DNA from: Chlorobaculum limnaeum
Lineage (GTDB): Bacteria > Bacteroidota > Chlorobiia > Chlorobiales > Chlorobiaceae
Direction of reading: 5' to 3'
DNA: 64,000 nt
Assembly (NCBI RefSeq): GCF_001747405.1
Contig: NZ_CP017305.1
Coordinates: 2,312,001-2,376,000 of the forward strand
Both the position numbers and the translations under genes were made by a program. Numbering within the stretch: the first letter of the stretch is position 1; each line of letters begins with the position of its first letter. Of this stretch, positions 27,475 through 38,808 are shown in pieces. A model generated the notes under the pieces. The model was not told the DNA's origin. It saw only the letters and a list, made by a program, of their open reading frames with translations, and searched no databases.

Positions 27475-30400
27475 ATGGGCGACAAAATCCGAATTGCCGC
27501 GGTGGTCGGAATGGAGCAATGCAACCAGCGCGTATGGCGGGAAGTGAAAGAGTTGGTTGGCCGACACGCCGAGCTGACCCAGTGGACAGACCAGGATCTC
27601 GAACACCAGAACCCGGAGGCAGGCAAGGCGATCCGCGAAGCGGACTGCATCTTCACTACCCTGATCCAGTTCAAAAGTCAGGCTGACTGGCTTCAGGAGC
27701 AGATCGACCAGTCGAAGGTCACGACGATCTTCGCCTACGAGTCGATGCCGGAAGTGATGCACATGACGAAAGTCGGAAATTACGTCGTTTCCGAAGACGG
27801 CAGCGGAATGCCGGACATCGTCAAGAAAGTCGCCAAGATGCTCGTCAAGGGTCGCGACGAGGACGCCCTCTACGGTTACATGAAGCTTCTGAAGATCATG
27901 CGCACCATGTTGCCGCTGATTCCGAAGAAGGCCAAGGACTTCAAGAACTGGATGCAGGTGTACACCTACTGGATGCATCCGACCGCCGAAAATCTCGCCT
28001 CGATGTTCAATTACATCATGGCTGAATACTTCGATGTGAACGTAAAAGCCGAAAAAGTTCAGGAAGTTCCGACGATGGGATTCTACCATCCCGACGCGCC
28101 GGAGTACATGAAAGACCTGAACCACTACGAAAAATGGCTGCATAAAAAGAACCGTAACGCCAAAGGGCAGAACAACATCGCCATGCTCTTCTTCCGCAAG
28201 CACCTCTTGCAGGAGAAGGATTATATCGACAACACCATCCGCGCCATCGAGGCCAAGGGACTGAATCCACTGCCGGTGTTCGTGATGGGCGTCGAGGGCC
28301 ACGTGGCCGCTCGCGAGTGGTTCACCCACACCAAAATCGACATGCTCATCAACATGATGGGCTTCGGCTTCGTCGGCGGCCCCGCAGGCGCGACCACGCC
28401 GGGCGCTTCGGCGGCTGCGCGAGAGGAGATTCTCGGCAAGCTCAACGCGCCTTATGTTGTTTCCCAGCCGCTCTTTATCCAGGACGTCGAGTCGTGGAAG
28501 ACGCAGGGCGTCGTGCCGTTGCAGTCGGCCATGACCTTCGCCCTCCCGGAGATGGATGGCGCGGTCTGCCCCGTCGTGCTCGGCGCGATCAAGGATGGCC
28601 GCCTGCACACCGTGCCCGACCGCCTCGACCGCCTCTCAACATTGGCCAAGAAGTTCTCCGAACTGCGCCACACCGCGAACCGCGACAAGAAGGTCGCCTT
28701 CGTGGTCTACGACTATCCGCCGGGCATGGGCCGCAAAGCGAGCGCCGCCTTGCTCGACGTGCCGAAGAGCATCTATAAAATGTTGCAGCGCCTCCAGAAC
28801 GAGGGCTACAACGTCGGCGAACTTCCGGAATCGCCGGAAGCCTTGCTCGCCATGCTCGACCGCGCCACCGATTACGAAATCCAGGCGCATGAGCCGGACT
28901 GCTTCACCATCGACCGCCAGACCTTCAACGCCATCACCTCGGATCGCGAGCGTGAGCGCATCGAGGCCCGCTGGAGCGGCTTCCCCGGCGAAATCGCCCC
29001 GGTCGGCGTGGACAAGATGTTCCTCGGCGGCCTCACGCTCGGCAACATCTTCATCGGCGTCCAGCCACGCCTCGGCATTCAGGGCGACCCGATGCGCCTG
29101 CTCTTCGACAAGGAGAACACGCCGCACCACCAGTACATCGCCTTCTATCGCTGGATCAGCCGCGAGTTCGGCGCTCATGCGATGGTGCACGTCGGCATGC
29201 ACGGCACGGTCGAGTGGATGCCCGGCCTCCAGCTCGGCGTCACCGGCGAGTGCTGGCCGGACGCGCTGCTCGGCGAGGTGCCGCACTTCTACATCTACCC
29301 GGTCAACAACCCCAGCGAGGCCAACATCGCCAAGCGCCGCGGTTACGCGACCATGATATCGCACAACATTCCGCCGCTCTCCCGCGCCGGCCTCTACAAG
29401 GAGCTGCCGACCTTCAAGGACATGCTCAACGACTACCGCGAGCGCGGACTGGAGAAGATCGTCGATGTCGAAACCGAGATGGCCATCATCGAAAAGGCCG
29501 AGAATCTCAACCTGACCGACGACTGCCCGAGAATCGAAGGAGAACTGTTCACCGACTACATCAGCCGCCTCTACATGTATCTGCTCGAACTCGAAAGCAA
29601 GCTCATCTCGAATGCGCTGCACGTGTTCGGCGAAACTCCGGAACTCGCGACGCAGGTCACGACGATCTCCGAGTACCTGAAGGTTCGCGGCAACGAGCGC
29701 TCGCTGCCATCGGTCATCATGCAGGCGATTGGCGAAAGCACCGCCTGGGGCGACTACGCCTCGCTTGCCACCAAAGCCCGCAAAGGCGACCCGAAGGCGC
29801 TCAAGATCAGGGAGAAGGTGGACGACATCGCCAGGGAGTTCATCGAGCAGACCGTTTTCGGCAACTCGAACCCCGGCAGCGTCTTCGGCGTACTGACCGG
29901 CGGCGCGAAGATCAACGACGAGATGGCTGCCGCCATCAGCTCCGCATTGCAGGAGGGCGCCGCACTCAAGAAGGGCTTGCAGGACAACGGTCACGAAATG
30001 CAGAGCTTCATCCGCGCCTTGAACGGCGAGTACCTCCCCTCCGGCCCCGGCGGCGACCTGGTGCGCGATGGCGCGGCGATCCTGCCGACAGGCCGCAACA
30101 TCCACGCCATCGACCCGTGGAGAATCCCGTCCGAGCTGGCCTTCAAGCGCGGCAAGCAGATCGCCGACACCATCATCCAGAAGCACCGGGACGAGAACAA
30201 CGGCGAGTATCCCGAAACCATCGCCCAGGTGCTCTGGGGTCTCGATACCATCAAGAGCAAGGGCGAAGCGGTTGCGGTCATCATCGCCCTCATGGGCGCT
30301 GAACCGGCCTACGACGCGCAGAACAAGATCAGCCACTACAAGCTCGTGCCGCTCGAAAGGCTGGGCCGTCCGAGGATCGACGTGCTGATCCAGATCAGCT

Positions 30401-31278
30401 CCATCTTCCGCGACACCTTCGGTGTGCTGGTCGATCACCTCGACAAGCTGGTCAAGGATGCCGCAAGGGCAATCGAGCCTGCCGAGATGAACAACATCAA
30501 GAAGCATGTTGACGAGGCGATGGCGCAGGGCAAGGACTTCGAAAGCGCCACATCGCGCCTCTTCACCCAGGCCCCCGGCACCTACGGCTCACAGATCGAC
30601 GAGCTGGTCGAGGATTCGGCGTGGGAATCGGAGGAGGATCTCGACAACATGTTCGTCAAGCGCACCAGCTTCGCTTATGGCGGAAACCGCTACGGTGACG
30701 AGCAGTCCGACATTCTCAAAAATCTGCTCGGCACCGTGGATCGCGTCGTGCAGCAGGTGGACTCGGCGGAATACGGCATTTCCGATATCGACCGCTACTT
30801 CTCCTCATCGGGAGCGTTGCAGATGTCGGCCCGCCGCCGCAATCCGAAAGGCGACAGCGTGAAGCTGAACTACGTCGAGACTTACACCGCCGACATCAAG
30901 GTTGACGACGCAGAGAAAGCGCTCAAGGTGGAGTTCCGCACCAAGCTGCTCAATCCGAAGTGGTTCGAGGGTATGCTGGCGCAGGGCCACAGCGGCGCGA
31001 CCGAGATCAGCAACCGCTTCACCTACATGCTCGGCTGGGATGCCGTCACCAAGGGCGTGGACGACTGGGTCTATAAAGAGGCCGCCCAGACCTACGCTTT
31101 CGACCCAGCCATGCGCGACAAGTTGATGAAGCTCAACCCGAAAGCCTTCAAGAACATCGTGGGCAGGATGCTCGAAGCGAGCGGCCGCGGCATGTGGGCC
31201 GCCGATCCCGACACCATCGAGAAGCTTCAGGAGATATACTCCGATCTCGAAGATCGTCTCGAAGGCATCGAGGTCTGA
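27475..31278 (+). CDS. bchS: magnesium chelatase large subunit paralog (BchS type)
   Basis: Cobaltochelatase/Mg-chelatase H family protein that binds protoporphyrin IX; with BchI and BchD it inserts Mg2+. Start at ATG 27475 (MGDKIRIAAVVGMEQ), 1267 residues, full length. The HVGMHGTVEWMPGLQLG and YPVNNPSEANIAKRRGYA segments are the conserved H-subunit core, and PTGRNIHAIDPWRIPS the C-terminal motif. Green sulfur bacteria carry three paralogs, BchH, BchS and BchT. I call this BchS because in C. tepidum bchS precedes bchH (from memory); the sequence alone does not decide. Confidence 0.85.
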   Translation: MGDKIRIAAVVGMEQCNQRVWREVKELVGRHAELTQWTDQDLEHQNPEAGKAIREADCIFTTLIQFKSQADWLQEQIDQSKVTTIFAYESMPEVMHMTKVGNYVVSEDGSGMPDIVKKVAKMLVKGRDEDALYGYMKLLKIMRTMLPLIPKKAKDFKNWMQVYTYWMHPTAENLASMFNYIMAEYFDVNVKAEKVQEVPTMGFYHPDAPEYMKDLNHYEKWLHKKNRNAKGQNNIAMLFFRKHLLQEKDYIDNTIRAIEAKGLNPLPVFVMGVEGHVAAREWFTHTKIDMLINMMGFGFVGGPAGATTPGASAAAREEILGKLNAPYVVSQPLFIQDVESWKTQGVVPLQSAMTFALPEMDGAVCPVVLGAIKDGRLHTVPDRLDRLSTLAKKFSELRHTANRDKKVAFVVYDYPPGMGRKASAALLDVPKSIYKMLQRLQNEGYNVGELPESPEALLAMLDRATDYEIQAHEPDCFTIDRQTFNAITSDRERERIEARWSGFPGEIAPVGVDKMFLGGLTLGNIFIGVQPRLGIQGDPMRLLFDKENTPHHQYIAFYRWISREFGAHAMVHVGMHGTVEWMPGLQLGVTGECWPDALLGEVPHFYIYPVNNPSEANIAKRRGYATMISHNIPPLSRAGLYKELPTFKDMLNDYRERGLEKIVDVETEMAIIEKAENLNLTDDCPRIEGELFTDYISRLYMYLLELESKLISNALHVFGETPELATQVTTISEYLKVRGNERSLPSVIMQAIGESTAWGDYASLATKARKGDPKALKIREKVDDIAREFIEQTVFGNSNPGSVFGVLTGGAKINDEMAAAISSALQEGAALKKGLQDNGHEMQSFIRALNGEYLPSGPGGDLVRDGAAILPTGRNIHAIDPWRIPSELAFKRGKQIADTIIQKHRDENNGEYPETIAQVLWGLDTIKSKGEAVAVIIALMGAEPAYDAQNKISHYKLVPLERLGRPRIDVLIQISSIFRDTFGVLVDHLDKLVKDAARAIEPAEMNNIKKHVDEAMAQGKDFESATSRLFTQAPGTYGSQIDELVEDSAWESEEDLDNMFVKRTSFAYGGNRYGDEQSDILKNLLGTVDRVVQQVDSAEYGISDIDRYFSSSGALQMSARRRNPKGDSVKLNYVETYTADIKVDDAEKALKVEFRTKLLNPKWFEGMLAQGHSGATEISNRFTYMLGWDAVTKGVDDWVYKEAAQTYAFDPAMRDKLMKLNPKAFKNIVGRMLEASGRGMWAADPDTIEKLQEIYSDLEDRLEGIEV

Positions 31279-31296
31279 CATCACGGAACATCGATC

Positions 31297-31337
31297 AAAA
31301 AAGAAGGGCGCTGAAACAGTAGCCCTTCTTTTTTTTG
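31297..31337 (+). terminator. terminator after bchS
   Basis: Stem AGAAGGGC/GCCCTTCT with A-rich left arm and T8 right arm, 18 bp after the stop. It makes bchS a separate transcript from bchH. Confidence 0.9.
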
Positions 31338-31583
31338 CCAACTCTCCATTTATCAAAATATATTACTTCATGACCACAGCTATCCGACGCTAAACGGCCC
31401 CTCGGCAGCCGTGCGCATCTTCGTTTTCAGAACTTTGTTTGATATATTTCTGCTATTTAAGAGCATCCTTTCCCTTTGTCATCAGCCAGGATTCAGGACG
31501 AATTAATACGCTTGGCCTGATGAAGTAATAGTTGCCTGCTGTTTGCGAGGATCGAGTGAACAGTTCGCTCATACAATCAGTTT

Positions 31584-31988
31584 ATGCATACCCGAAAACA
31601 TACTGTCGGCAGAAACATTCTCCGCGTTTTCGAGATAGCACTGTTCCTGGTGATCTCGGTGCTTGGGTACGGACTGATGGTGAAGGCATCTTCATTCAAC
31701 GCCAAGTCGAAAACCCGCGTCCAAACACCAGGTTTTCAGAACACGCCCGATCAACAAGGCAACAACCGCGAGCTGAACGTTCTCCCCGGCAACCCAATCT
31801 TTCCGGAAGAAACGGCACTATCGACGAGCCACTCCGGCTACATGCATCCTGTCGATGCGTGCCATGCGTTGCCATCTCCGATGATTCTGACTGCTGCGCA
31901 TGACTGTTCGCCTCAATACCCTAACGCTCCCGATCGCACGCCCCTTCCGCATAACCTCCTTCAGCAGAATCCTGTACTCCTGATTTAA
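31584..31988 (+). CDS. doubtful small hypothetical protein with one membrane segment
   Basis: 134 residues beginning MHTRKHTVGRNILRVF, with a hydrophobic stretch ILRVFEIALFLVISVLGYGL (about 12-31) and then a Pro/Asn-rich tail without recognisable motif. No ribosome site, and codon use is less biased than in neighbours. It may be a real gene, since a locus lies between bchS and bchH in C. tepidum as I recall, or just an open frame. Confidence 0.3.
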   Translation: MHTRKHTVGRNILRVFEIALFLVISVLGYGLMVKASSFNAKSKTRVQTPGFQNTPDQQGNNRELNVLPGNPIFPEETALSTSHSGYMHPVDACHALPSPMILTAAHDCSPQYPNAPDRTPLPHNLLQQNPVLLI

Positions 31989-32170
31989 ACCCAGGCAAGC
32001 ATTCCGCAGGCGACACCCTGGCCAAAACCGCGCAGTGAGCGAAATCGCTGTGCCCGCGTCGAGGATGATCCGCTGCCTGCAACGCCTGAACTGCAAAGCT
32101 TTCGGCCCCGCGCAAAAAGGCCGTCAGTCCGGAACCGAAATATTCACCGCCCGGAAACAGGATCCGATTT

Positions 32171-35100
32171 ATGCGATTTCTCTTCATCACCATGGAGCCG
32201 ACCAACAACAGCGTGCTGAAATCGGCAGCCGCCGAGTTGAGTCGGGAGTTCGGTCTCGATCTCGACATCTCCATGTTCAATCTCGGCCTCAATCACAGCC
32301 GCCTCGTCTGGGAGCGGCTCGAACGGGAGATTCCATCCGCCGACTTCATTTTCGGCTCGATGCTCTTCAGCGAGGAGATCGTCCGGCCGCTCGAACAGCT
32401 CCTCGAAACGGCGACTTGTCCGGTCTGCATGATCACGAGCAACCCGGCGCTCATCAGCCAGACTCGCGTCGGCAGGTTCTCGCTCCAGAAAAACAGTGAG
32501 GAGGAAAAGCCGCAGGGCATTTTCAAGCAGCTCGCCTCGAAGCTCAGGCCGTCACACAACGGCAGCGGCGAAAGCCAGCGCCAGCTCTCGCTGGTGCGCA
32601 ACGTCGGCAAGCTGATGAAGCACATCCCCGGCAAGGCGCGGGACATACACACCTTCATCTCGGCGCACCAGTTCTGGCTCAACGGCTCGAAGGAGAACAT
32701 GCGGCGCTTCCTCTGCCTGCTCATCGATCGCTACATTCCGGGCTACAAAGGGAAGCTGCCGCAGAACGACCCGATCTTCTACCCCGATACCGCGCTCTAC
32801 CACCCCGACGCGGGGATGCCTTTTTCGACCACCTTCGAGCTGCGCGAGTGGCAGGAGAAGCACCGGCCCGCCACGGGCGAGGGGCGGGTGGCGATTCTGG
32901 TGATGCGCGCCACGCTGCTCTCCGAAAACATGCTGCACGTCATCAACCTGCTTCGCGAGCTGGAATCGCGGAATGTGCAGTGCTGCATCGCCTACAGCGG
33001 CGGCCTCGATTTCCGGCCCGCGCTCGAAGGCTTTTTCGATCCTGCCAGCAGCGAGTCGATGCCAATCGATCTCGTCGTCAACGCCACCGGCTTTTCGCTC
33101 GTGGGCGGCCCGGCAGAGACCCGCTCGGCGGAGGCAGTCGGCATCCTGAAAAAGATCGGCGTACCCTGCTTCAACCTCATTCCGCTCGCCTTCCAGCCGA
33201 TCAGCCACTGGCGAGAGAACAACCTCGGCCTGACGCCGCTGCAGACGGCGCTCAGCGTGGCCGTGCCGGAGCTCGACGGAGCCATCGAGCCGCACGTCTT
33301 TGCCGGACTCGAAGAGGGGAGCGACCGCACCCTGCCGCTCGAAACCGAAACCCGCGCGCTGGCCGACCGGGTCGCCCGGCTGGTGCGGCTGCGGCGCAAG
33401 GCCAATGCGGACAAAAAGCTCGCCATCGTGCTCTTCAACTTCCCGCCGAACCTCGGCAACGCGGGCACGGCGGCCTTCCTCGATGTATTCGAGAGCCTGT
33501 TGCGGCTGATGCGCAAGCTGAAGGATGAGGGCTACCAGATCGACCTCCCGGCGTCGGTCGATGCGCTGCGCGACAAACTGCTCGAAGGCAACCGGCTCGT
33601 CTTCGGCACCGACGGCAACGTGGCGGCACACTACCCGGTCGAGCAGTACCGCAAAGCCTTTCCGGTCTACGAGCGCATCGAGCCGTTCTGGGGCGACGCG
33701 CCCGGCGAGCTCTTCAACGACGGCAGCCGTTTCCACATCCTCGGCGCGATGTTCGGCAACCTCTTCGTCGGTCAGCAGCCGTCGTTCGGCTACGAGCGCG
33801 ACCCGATGCGGCTGCTCATGGCGAAAGACGCCGCGCCAAACCACGCCTTCGCAGCCTTCTACTCATGGCTCGACCACGTGTTCCGGGCGGACGCGCTCTT
33901 GCACTTCGGTACGCACGGGGCACTCGAGTTCATGCCGGGCAAGCAGGTCGGCCTGTCGCAGGAGTGCTGGCCGAAGCGGCTCATCGGCGCGTTGCCGCAC
34001 TTTTACTGCTACTGCGTCAACAATCCGAGCGAGGCCGCCATCGCCAAGCGGCGCGGCTTCGCCACGCTGGTGAGCTACATGGCCCCGCCGCTCGAACACG
34101 CGGGTCTGTACAAGGGAATGCGCCAGCTCCGCGAGCTGGTCGGCTCGTGGCGCAGCCGTCCGTCAAGCGAAGCGCTGGCAGAGATCCGTGAGCTTGCCGG
34201 GGCGCTCGACCTCGACCGCGCGGAGGAAGCGACGAGCGACGAGGAGTATATCACCTGGCTCAACAACGAGCTGTATCTGATCGAAGAGCGGATGATTCCG
34301 CTCGGCCTGCACGTGCTCGGCTCGGCCCCGACGGCGGAGAGCCTCGTGGACAACCTCGCGTTGCTGGTCAGCCACGCCCGGCCCGAACTCGACAACCGCT
34401 CGCTGCCGGAGCTGGTCTGCGCGGGACTGCGGCTCGATTACGAAAAGCTCGTCGAACACCACGAGGAGGAGATGGAGCTGCGGGAATCGTGGCAGCGAGT
34501 CACATCGATCTGCCATGAAGCGGTGAAGCGCTTCGTCGGCAAGTTGCCCGCCTCGCTGCCGCATGGTGTCACGACCGCCTCGTTGCTCGACGGCACCCTT
34601 GCCGTCCGGATGGACGAGGCGAACGCCTGGCTGCACAAATCGGCGGGCATCAGGCCCCGGCAACTCGACAAGCTCTGGCACTTCTTGAACGGCATTCTCG
34701 CCGCGATGCTCGAAAACCGCGAAATCGAGGCGGTCACGCAGGCGCTTGCCGGAGCCTATATCCCGCCATCGCCGGGCAACGATCTGGTGCGCAACCCGGC
34801 CATCGTGCCGACCGGACGCAACATCCACAGCCTCGACCCGTACAGCATCCCGACCCCCTTCGCGACAAGGGCCGGAGAGCGCTCGGCCGAGGAGCTGCTG
34901 GCGCAGTACCGCCGCGAAACTGGCGAGCTGCCGGAGTCGATCGCGCTCATCCTGTGGGGCACGGACAATCTGAAAAGCGACGGCGAAGGGGTCGCCCAGG
35001 CGCTCGCGCTCCTCGGCGCGCGGACGAAAACCGACGAGCTGGGCAAGATCGGCGACGTGGAGCTGATTTCGCTCGAAAAGCTCGGACGCCCGCGCATCGA

Positions 35101-36010
35101 CATCGTCGTCACGGTCAGCGGCATCTTCCGCGACCTGCTCTCGCACCAGGCGCGTCTGCTCGACCGCGCCGTGCGGCTGGCGGCATCGGCGGACGAGCCG
35201 GAATCGATGAACTTCGTCCGCAAGCACGTGCTCCGGCAGGCTTCGGAACTTGGCGTCACAGCGGACGAGGCTGCGAGCCGAATCTACTCAAACGCCCCCG
35301 GCAGTTACGGCTCCAATGTCAACCACCTGATCGAGAGCAGCACCTGGGAAGAGGAAGAGCAGCTCGCCGATGCCTTCGTCAACCGCAAGAGCTTCGCCTT
35401 CTCACCGGAGGGCGACTGGCGTGAAAGTCCGGAAATCCTCCGATCCGCCCTGAAAAATGTTACATTGACCTTTCAAAATATCGACAGTTTCGAGATCGGA
35501 TTGTCTGATATTGACCACTATTATGAGTATCTTGGCGGCGTCTCGAAATCGGTCGAGGTGCTCGGCGGCGCAAAGCCGAAGGTCATGGTCGGCGACACCG
35601 GCGGTTTCGGCAAGGGGCAGAAGATCCGCTCGCTCGAAAGCATGGTGGCACTCGAAGCCCGCACCAAGCTCCTGAACCCGAAGTGGTACGAGGCCATGCT
35701 CGAACATGGCTACGAAGGGGTGAGGGAGATCGAGTCGCACCTGACCAACACCTACGGGTGGAGCGCGACCGCCTCGGCGGTCAAAAACTGGACCTACCAG
35801 CAAGTCACGGAGACCTTCCTGCAAGACCGCGAGATGCTGGAGCGCATGGCGGCGCTCAATCCCAATGCCACCATGTCGATGACCCGGCGGCTGCTCGAAG
35901 CCAGTTCGAGAGGCTTCTGGGAGGCCGACGAAGGCACCATCGAGCAATTGCAGGAACTGTACGAAGAACTCGAAACAAGAATCGAAGGCGCCCACAGCCC
36001 CGAGGTCTGA
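32171..36010 (+). CDS. bchH: magnesium chelatase large subunit BchH
   Basis: Second full-length H subunit in the window, 1279 residues ([16 protein letters not shown]). The porphyrin-binding core [35 protein letters not shown] and the C-terminal [16 protein letters not shown] are present; it lacks none of the blocks seen in the BchS-type paralog but differs widely elsewhere, including a longer N-terminal insertion (~100-130). The stop lies 42 bp before bchM, the next enzyme of the pathway, which supports the BchH assignment and an operon bchH-bchM. Confidence 0.93.
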   Translation: MRFLFITMEPTNNSVLKSAAAELSREFGLDLDISMFNLGLNHSRLVWERLEREIPSADFIFGSMLFSEEIVRPLEQLLETATCPVCMITSNPALISQTRVGRFSLQKNSEEEKPQGIFKQLASKLRPSHNGSGESQRQLSLVRNVGKLMKHIPGKARDIHTFISAHQFWLNGSKENMRRFLCLLIDRYIPGYKGKLPQNDPIFYPDTALYHPDAGMPFSTTFELREWQEKHRPATGEGRVAILVMRATLLSENMLHVINLLRELESRNVQCCIAYSGGLDFRPALEGFFDPASSESMPIDLVVNATGFSLVGGPAETRSAEAVGILKKIGVPCFNLIPLAFQPISHWRENNLGLTPLQTALSVAVPELDGAIEPHVFAGLEEGSDRTLPLETETRALADRVARLVRLRRKANADKKLAIVLFNFPPNLGNAGTAAFLDVFESLLRLMRKLKDEGYQIDLPASVDALRDKLLEGNRLVFGTDGNVAAHYPVEQYRKAFPVYERIEPFWGDAPGELFNDGSRFHILGAMFGNLFVGQQPSFGYERDPMRLLMAKDAAPNHAFAAFYSWLDHVFRADALLHFGTHGALEFMPGKQVGLSQECWPKRLIGALPHFYCYCVNNPSEAAIAKRRGFATLVSYMAPPLEHAGLYKGMRQLRELVGSWRSRPSSEALAEIRELAGALDLDRAEEATSDEEYITWLNNELYLIEERMIPLGLHVLGSAPTAESLVDNLALLVSHARPELDNRSLPELVCAGLRLDYEKLVEHHEEEMELRESWQRVTSICHEAVKRFVGKLPASLPHGVTTASLLDGTLAVRMDEANAWLHKSAGIRPRQLDKLWHFLNGILAAMLENREIEAVTQALAGAYIPPSPGNDLVRNPAIVPTGRNIHSLDPYSIPTPFATRAGERSAEELLAQYRRETGELPESIALILWGTDNLKSDGEGVAQALALLGARTKTDELGKIGDVELISLEKLGRPRIDIVVTVSGIFRDLLSHQARLLDRAVRLAASADEPESMNFVRKHVLRQASELGVTADEAASRIYSNAPGSYGSNVNHLIESSTWEEEEQLADAFVNRKSFAFSPEGDWRESPEILRSALKNVTLTFQNIDSFEIGLSDIDHYYEYLGGVSKSVEVLGGAKPKVMVGDTGGFGKGQKIRSLESMVALEARTKLLNPKWYEAMLEHGYEGVREIESHLTNTYGWSATASAVKNWTYQQVTETFLQDREMLERMAALNPNATMSMTRRLLEASSRGFWEADEGTIEQLQELYEELETRIEGAHSPEV

Positions 36011-36052
36011 CCGGGAGCGGGCAAAAACAATCATCAACCACGAAACAGCAAC

Positions 36053-36751
36053 ATGAGCAGCCCATCATTCAACGTCGAAGAACACAAGAAGATGCTTCAG
36101 TCCTATTTCAATGGCCAGGGCTTCCAGCGCTGGGCATCGATCTACGGCAACGACAAGCTCTCCACCGTCCGCTCAACCGTCCGGCAGGGCCACGCGGTCA
36201 TGATGGACAAGGCGTTTGAATGGCTCCAGAAAACCGGCCTCGCCAAAGGCTCGAAGATTCTCGACGCCGGCTGCGGCACCGGCCTCTTCACGATTCGCCT
36301 CGCCAAAAGCGGCTACCGCGTCAAGGCGGCGGACATCGCCTCGCAGATGGTGAACAAGACGAAGGAGGATGCCGAAAAAGCTGGCGTGGCGGGTAACATC
36401 GAGTTCGAGGTCAGCTCCATCGAGTCGGTGTCGGGTACGTTCGACGCCGTAGTCTGCTTCGACGTACTGATCCACTACCCGGCGGAGGGATTCGCGCACG
36501 CCTTCAGCAACCTGGCGAGCCTCACCAAAGGGCCGATCATCTTCACCTACGCGCCGTTCAACAACATCCTCGCCTTCCAGCACTGGATCGGCGGCTTCTT
36601 CCCGAAAAAGGAGCGCCGCACCACCATCCAGATGATCAAGGACAAGGAGATGCAGCGGGTGCTCGGCGAACTTGGTCTCAAGATCGTCAGTCAGCAGAAG
36701 ATCAGCTTCGGCTTCTACCACACGATGCTCATGCACGTGGCTCGCCGCTGA
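36053..36751 (+). CDS. bchM: Mg-protoporphyrin IX O-methyltransferase
   Basis: Methylates the ring C propionate of Mg-protoporphyrin IX with SAM. The 232-residue sequence has the class I motif [16 protein letters not shown], a second-strand acidic residue in KAADIAS, and the BchM-typical start [20 protein letters not shown]. It follows bchH by 42 bp. A 164-bp gap separates it from bchE. Confidence 0.95.
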   Translation: MSSPSFNVEEHKKMLQSYFNGQGFQRWASIYGNDKLSTVRSTVRQGHAVMMDKAFEWLQKTGLAKGSKILDAGCGTGLFTIRLAKSGYRVKAADIASQMVNKTKEDAEKAGVAGNIEFEVSSIESVSGTFDAVVCFDVLIHYPAEGFAHAFSNLASLTKGPIIFTYAPFNNILAFQHWIGGFFPKKERRTTIQMIKDKEMQRVLGELGLKIVSQQKISFGFYHTMLMHVARR

Positions 36752-36915
36752 ACGGCGCTGATGCTGAGTTCAGGCTCAGGAATTTTAGGGAATAAGTTGT
36801 AAATTATAAGTTAAAGAATTTTTTACAGCGCGCACAGCGTTGCATAACAAGCGTGTAACTACATGCCGATACATTCGAATTCGTACTCAAAAACCTATCC
36901 GGAGGGTGGAAACAG

Positions 36916-38556
36916 ATGAAGATTCTGATGATTCAGCCGAATTATCACTCAGGCGGCGCCGAAATTGCAGGCAACTGGACGCCAAGCTGGGTTGCCTACA
37001 TTGGCGGAGCTTTGAAGCAGGCTGGCTTCAATCAGGTAAAATTTGTGGATGCTATGGCCGACGACCTGCCCGATGAAACCATCGAGGAGATCATCCGCAA
37101 AAACCAGCCGGATGTGGTGATGACCACCAATATCACCCCCTCGATCTTCAAGGCGCAGGACATCATGAAGATCGCCAAGAAGGTCAACAAGAATATCCGC
37201 ACCATCATGGGCGGCATTCACTCCACCTTCATGTACCCGCAGGTGCTCACCGAAGCGCCGGAAACCGATTACGTCGTTCGCGGCGAAGGCGAAGAAGTGA
37301 CCGTCAACCTCATGAAGGCGATTGCCGCAGGCAACGACAAGGAGACCCGCGGCGACATCACCGGCATCGCCTATATCGACGAGAAAGGCGAGGTCTTTGC
37401 GACCGCCGCCCACCCGGTCATCGAGGATCTCGACACCCTCTCGCCCGACTGGAGCCTCTACGACTGGGACAAGTACATCTACACCCCGCTGAACTGCCGC
37501 CTGGCCGTGCCGAACTTTGCCAGAGGCTGCCCCTTCACCTGCACCTTCTGCTCGCAGTGGCAGTTCTGGCGCCGGTACCGCGCCCGCAGCCCGAAGAACT
37601 TCGTGGACGAAATCGAGGTGCTGGTCAAGAAATACAATGTTGGATTCTTCATCCTCGCCGACGAAGAGCCGACCATCAACAAGCAGAAGTTTGTCTCGCT
37701 CTGCCAGGAGCTGATCGACCGCAAGCTCGACGTCACCTGGGGCATCAACACCCGCGTGACCGACATCATGCGTGACGAAGACCTGCTGCCGTTCTTCCGC
37801 AAGGCTGGTCTGGTGCACGTTTCGCTCGGCACCGAGGCTGCCAGCCAGATGAACCTGAACCGTTTCCGCAAGGAAACCACCATCGAAGAGAACAAGTACG
37901 CCATCAAGCTGCTCCAGAAGAACGGCATCGTGGCCGAAGCGCAGTTCGTGATGGGTCTCGAACACGAAACCCCGGAGACCATCGAAGAGACCTACCAGCT
38001 CTGCAAGGACTGGGATCCCGATATGGCCAACTGGACGATCTACACGCCGTGGCCCTTCTCCGATCTCTTCAAGGAGCTTGGCGACCGCGTCGAAGTCCGC
38101 GACTACTCACGCTACAACTTCGTTTCGCCGATCATCAAGCCGGACAACATGGAGCGCGAGGATGTGCTCAAGGGCGTGCTGAAATCGTACGGACGCTTCT
38201 ATGCACGCAAGACCTTCTTCAGCTACCCCTGGATCAAGGACCCGTATGTGCGCAAGTACATGCTCGGTTGCCTCAAGGCCTTCGCGCAGACCACGCTCAC
38301 CAAGCGTTTCTACGACATCGACCGCGTCAAGACCAAGAACCGCAAGATCGAGATCGACCTCGGTTTCGACCAGTCGAGAATCCTGACGCAGGCAGAGGTC
38401 AAGAACCTGAAGGAGCTGAGGCCAGAGATGGTCGCCGACATGAGCTTCGGCCTCAAGGAAGCGGGCTACCAGCGCGAGCACCAGGAGCACAACTGGGACG
38501 AGTTCGACGAGACGACGATCAAGGACCGCACATCGTCCACCGTCCGCAACTGCTGA
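36916..38556 (+). CDS. bchE: anaerobic Mg-protoporphyrin IX monomethyl ester cyclase (radical SAM, cobalamin-binding type)
   Basis: Forms the isocyclic ring E without oxygen. N-terminal B12-binding-like Rossmann domain (1-150) then a radical SAM core with the 4Fe-4S ligands C205, C209 and C212 (GCPFTCTFC), the ADEEPTINKQ strand, and a C-terminal helical domain; 546 residues is right for BchE. A GGAGG site sits 11 bases before ATG. Coming after bchH and bchM it completes three successive steps. The oxygen-dependent cyclase AcsF is not expected in this strictly anaerobic group. Confidence 0.94.
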   Translation: MKILMIQPNYHSGGAEIAGNWTPSWVAYIGGALKQAGFNQVKFVDAMADDLPDETIEEIIRKNQPDVVMTTNITPSIFKAQDIMKIAKKVNKNIRTIMGGIHSTFMYPQVLTEAPETDYVVRGEGEEVTVNLMKAIAAGNDKETRGDITGIAYIDEKGEVFATAAHPVIEDLDTLSPDWSLYDWDKYIYTPLNCRLAVPNFARGCPFTCTFCSQWQFWRRYRARSPKNFVDEIEVLVKKYNVGFFILADEEPTINKQKFVSLCQELIDRKLDVTWGINTRVTDIMRDEDLLPFFRKAGLVHVSLGTEAASQMNLNRFRKETTIEENKYAIKLLQKNGIVAEAQFVMGLEHETPETIEETYQLCKDWDPDMANWTIYTPWPFSDLFKELGDRVEVRDYSRYNFVSPIIKPDNMEREDVLKGVLKSYGRFYARKTFFSYPWIKDPYVRKYMLGCLKAFAQTTLTKRFYDIDRVKTKNRKIEIDLGFDQSRILTQAEVKNLKELRPEMVADMSFGLKEAGYQREHQEHNWDEFDETTIKDRTSSTVRNC

Positions 38557-38579
38557 TTCGCAGCATAGATACCGACAGC

Positions 38580-38609
38580 AAAACCCGCCACTCCGGCGGG
38601 TTTTGTGTT
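38580..38609 (+). terminator. terminator after bchE
   Basis: Stem AAAACCCGCC/GGCGGGTTTT with a 5-base loop and a T-rich tail, 24 bp after the stop. Confidence 0.9.
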
Positions 38610-38749
38610 TTTGGACTGGAACGAGCCCCGGGCAACTTCAGTCCGAGCCTTCTGCATGAAGGAGGGTATCAACCATACAGACATTTGATCTTGCATTGCT
38701 GGTTCAGTTGTCACGGCTTTCAATCCAGCCGGAGGGGAACAAAGACAAC

Positions 38750-38782
38750 AAAAAAAGCCCCGCATCCGGAGATACGAGGCTT
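38750..38782 (-). terminator. terminator after hsp20
   Basis: On the minus strand a stem AAGCCTCG/CGGGGCTT (one mismatch) is followed by T7, 27 bp after the hsp20 stop. Confidence 0.8.
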
Positions 38783-38808
38783 GGGAGGGAATTATAGTCA
38801 CTGCCCGA

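Larger units (their letters stand above)
31279..32170. other. 892-bp region between the two chelatase genes
   Basis: Contains the bchS terminator (31297-31337) and one doubtful small gene (31584-31988). The remainder, 31989-32170, has no supported feature and should contain the bchH promoter. Confidence 0.4.

Noticed and set aside
28636-30507. 623-codon open frame on the minus strand opposite bchS
   Set aside because: It is antisense to a certain BchH-family gene in high-GC DNA, where the complementary frame stays open by codon bias; the translation is low-complexity and without motifs.
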